From assembly GCF_001420605.1 (NCBI RefSeq), contig NZ_LJIZ01000008.1, forward strand, positions 124,001-188,000: a stretch of DNA of 64,000 nt, given 5' to 3'. Every line of letters begins with the position of its first letter. Position 1 is the stretch's first letter. The position numbers and the translations under genes are program-made. Under the pieces are notes generated by a model, which did not search any database, was not told the DNA's origin, and worked only from the letters and a program-made list of their open reading frames with translations. Of the stretch, positions 62,183-64,000 are shown piece by piece. Source of the stretch: Bacillus sp. FJAT-25509 (GTDB taxonomy: Bacteria; Bacillota; Bacilli; Bacillales; Bacillaceae_G).

Positions 62183-63832
62183 ATGAATAAATTTTCTAGT
62201 TTAGGTTTAAGTGAGGAATTAACTGAGTATTTAACTGAATTAGGGATAACAGAGCCTACTCCGATTCAAGAAAAGGCTATTCCGATCGTATTTGAAGGGA
62301 AGGATTTAATAGGACAGGCGCAAACAGGAACTGGTAAAACATTTGCATTCTTATTTCCAATCCTTGAACGAATTAATTTAGAATTACCACATACCCAAGC
62401 ATTAGTAGTTGCTCCAACAAGAGAATTGGCTCTACAAATAACTGCTGAGGCTAAAAGGATTGTTAGTGATGATTTTGGAGTACTTGCTGTGTATGGCGGA
62501 CAAGATGTTGAACAACAAGCCCGTAAACTAAAAAGTGGTGCACATTTAATCATTGCAACACCTGGTAGACTTTTAGACCATTTAAGACGAGGAACAATAA
62601 ATTTAGATAAAGTTAATTTTCTAGTGCTTGATGAAGCAGACCAAATGTTACATATTGGATTTTTACATGAGGTAGAAGATATTATCAATCATACTCCAGT
62701 ATCAAGACAAACTTTATTATTTTCTGCTACAATGCCAGATCAAATCCAATCACTTGCAAAGCGTTACATGAAAAAGCCGGAAATTATTAAAGTAAAAGCT
62801 AAAAGAATTACACTAGATGAAATTGAACAATTGATTATTGAAACAACAGATCGCGGAAAACTTAATGCCTTATTGAATCAAATCAAAGAAGCAGAGCCGT
62901 TTCTAGCTATCATTTTTTGCAGAACAAAAAGAAGAGCTAATAAATTAAATGAACAGCTTAAAGGAAAAGGTCTTTTATCTGAAGAACTACACGGAGATTT
63001 AACTCAAGGCAAGCGCGAAAAAGTTATGAAATTGTTCCGTGAAGCTAAAATACAATATCTTGTAGCAACAGATGTAGCAGCTAGAGGAATTGATGTCGAA
63101 GGTGTTACTCACGTGTTCAACTATGATATACCACTGGATACAGAAAGCTATGTACATCGAATTGGAAGAACAGGACGTGCAGGAGATACTGGTATTGCGA
63201 TTACCTTTGCTACTCCAAAAGATTTTCAAGATATGAGAGTAATTGAAAAAGAACTTAATCTTTCAATTAAGAGAATTGAAATGGAAAGAGGAGAAAGTTC
63301 GGACAGAGCGGATAGAACCAAAAATGTAGGTAGAGAAGAAAGAACAAGAAATGCTGGTAGAGTAGAAAGATCGAGAAATGCAGGCAGAGCAGAAAGAACA
63401 GGAAATGCTGGTAGAGAAGAAAGAACAAGAAATGCGGGTAGAGCGGAAAGAACGGGAAGTGCAGGCAGAGTAGAAAGAACAGGAAATGCCGGTAGAGCGG
63501 AAAGAACGGGAACTGCAGGTAGAGAAGAAAGAACAAGAAATGCGGGTAGAGCGGAAAGAACGGGAAATGCAGGTAGAGAAGAAAGAACAAGAAATGCGGG
63601 TAGAGCGGAAAGAACAGAAAATGTCGGTAGGGCAGAAAGAACGGGAACTGCAGGTAGAGCAGAAAGAACGGGAACTGCAAGCAGGGCAGATAGATCAAGA
63701 ACTGCAGGTAGAGCGGAAAGAACAGGAAATACTGGAAACTCAAGAAGAGGCGAAAGAACAGATAGTGTAGGAAGATCGAGAAGTACAGGAAGACCAAGAA
63801 ATGAAGGAAGATCAGGTAGGAGAAGTAGATAA
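62183..63832 (+). CDS. DEAD-box RNA helicase with nonapeptide-repeat tail
   Basis: 549 residues. A complete DEAD-box core occupies 1-370: Q motif ([24 protein letters not shown]), motif [17 protein letters not shown], motif II LDEADQM, motif III SAT, and [10 protein letters not shown] as motif VI. It unwinds RNA, probably in ribosome assembly or cold adaptation, like the Csh helicases of Bacillus. Residues 381-515 are 15 tandem copies of a nine-residue unit of the form NAGRAERTG, then an RS/RG-rich end. The tail is strongly charged, disordered in appearance, and presumably binds RNA. Start after a weak AGTAAGG site. Confidence 0.93.
   Translation: MNKFSSLGLSEELTEYLTELGITEPTPIQEKAIPIVFEGKDLIGQAQTGTGKTFAFLFPILERINLELPHTQALVVAPTRELALQITAEAKRIVSDDFGVLAVYGGQDVEQQARKLKSGAHLIIATPGRLLDHLRRGTINLDKVNFLVLDEADQMLHIGFLHEVEDIINHTPVSRQTLLFSATMPDQIQSLAKRYMKKPEIIKVKAKRITLDEIEQLIIETTDRGKLNALLNQIKEAEPFLAIIFCRTKRRANKLNEQLKGKGLLSEELHGDLTQGKREKVMKLFREAKIQYLVATDVAARGIDVEGVTHVFNYDIPLDTESYVHRIGRTGRAGDTGIAITFATPKDFQDMRVIEKELNLSIKRIEMERGESSDRADRTKNVGREERTRNAGRVERSRNAGRAERTGNAGREERTRNAGRAERTGSAGRVERTGNAGRAERTGTAGREERTRNAGRAERTGNAGREERTRNAGRAERTENVGRAERTGTAGRAERTGTASRADRSRTAGRAERTGNTGNSRRGERTDSVGRSRSTGRPRNEGRSGRRSR
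63323..63727 (+). repeat. Fifteen-copy 27-bp coding tandem repeat
   Basis: Within the helicase tail; each unit encodes (N/T/S)-(A/V)-(G/S)-R-x-(E/D)-R-(T/S)-(G/R/E). Units ending in Gly and Arg alternate in places (NAGREERTR then NAGRAERTG), pointing to duplication of larger blocks. Confidence 0.92.
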
Positions 63833-63936
63833 TAAAAACGGGAAGTTTAAGTAGGGAGTTAATTGTTGTAGGCATACTCTTAAAAGTGATTTTGGGAGTA
63901 TCCTTTCCCTTAAAAATGAAATAAACAGGTGATTTT

Positions 63937-64000
63937 ATGACGCAGAATGGATTTCGAGAGGAAAAAGAAGTTCACCGGATGGAGGAATTGAAAGTCCTTA
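63937..64000 (+). CDS. Start of an unidentified gene (partial)
   Basis: ATG after AGGTGAT opens MTQNGFREEKEVHRMEELKV and runs off the right edge. The ribosome binding site is good. Too little is visible to assign a family; the fragment is hydrophilic and probably helical. Confidence 0.55.
   Translation, partial: MTQNGFREEKEVHRMEELKVL

Noticed and set aside
63267-63875. 202-codon minus-strand ORF rich in Phe, Leu and Tyr, and the plus-strand ORF 63486-63770
   Set aside because: Both are other-frame readings of the 27-bp repeats in the helicase tail; their periodic composition comes from the repeat and neither has a ribosome binding site.

Overview
The window looks like chromosomal DNA of a low-GC Gram-positive rod of the family Bacillaceae (Bacillus, Gottfriedia or a close relative; the genus cannot be fixed from the sequence alone). 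The evidence is AT-rich intergenic DNA, strong AGGAGG-type ribosome binding sites with frequent TTG and GTG starts, many hairpin-plus-T-run terminators, candidate CcpA (cre) sites, and typical Bacillaceae genes (FusB-type EF-G-binding protein, immune inhibitor A, YerB-type lipoprotein, MocR regulator, Vpr-type subtilases). No rRNA, tRNA, CRISPR array or intact transposon was seen. Two gene fragments run off the ends: a MarR-GNAT fusion on the left and an unidentified gene on the right.

Layout. 1-7246: mostly single genes (MarR-GNAT, TerC, FusB-type protein, a CD3324-type regulator with a 30-codon leader ORF, LysR, a NarL-type protein with a degenerate receiver, DUF2935, M20 amidohydrolase). 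7684-16831: a cell-wall-sugar cluster made of anmK, mupG, a three-part lactose/cellobiose-type PTS (IIB, IIC, IIA), a small membrane protein, a GH4 6-phospho-glycosidase, a BadF-type sugar kinase, murQ and murR. 17209-18567: a secreted PPC/Ig-repeat protein. 18679-22627: glycolate oxidase genes glcF and glcD with a CdaR-type regulator. 22864-28792: truA, an MFS transporter, and a malXY-like operon (MalY-type lyase plus a frameshifted PTS IIBC) under an RpiR regulator. 29410-40748: a 20-bp tandem repeat, a 1168-residue subtilase, a 1.85-kb islet of degraded and small genes bracketed by perfect 33-bp direct repeats, an RpiR regulator, immune inhibitor A and a second MupG-type gene. 41336-49652: methyltransferase, threonine-aldolase-like enzyme, VOC proteins, a GH65 phosphorylase, a DUF3048 lipoprotein and a pentapeptide-repeat protein. 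49686-55795: a short SEDS-like membrane protein, a MocR/EamA divergent pair and an AraC/aldo-keto-reductase divergent pair. 56162-61873: an XRE-TPR regulator followed by a 1426-residue subtilase with a cohesin-like region and a dockerin. 62183-63832: a DEAD-box helicase with a 15-fold nonapeptide-repeat tail.

How genes work together. The 7.7-16.8 kb cluster probably imports and phosphorylates a peptidoglycan-derived disaccharide through a cellobiose-type PTS, splits it with MupG and/or the GH4 enzyme, phosphorylates the released amino sugar, and feeds GlcNAc-6-phosphate to central metabolism through MurQ. AnmK adds anhydro-MurNAc. No MurP-type transporter is seen beside it.

The strongest candidate for a new circuit is at 56.0-61.9 kb. 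The XRE-TPR regulator and the adjacent cohesin/dockerin subtilase share a 51-bp promoter cassette. Its 13-bp palindrome sits in the same column in both copies and differs by paired changes. A 12-bp part of the cassette also occurs upstream of the first large subtilase. A second structural oddity is that two unrelated terminators (33 bp and 31 bp) are each exactly duplicated around an insertion, which resembles site-specific insertion into terminators.
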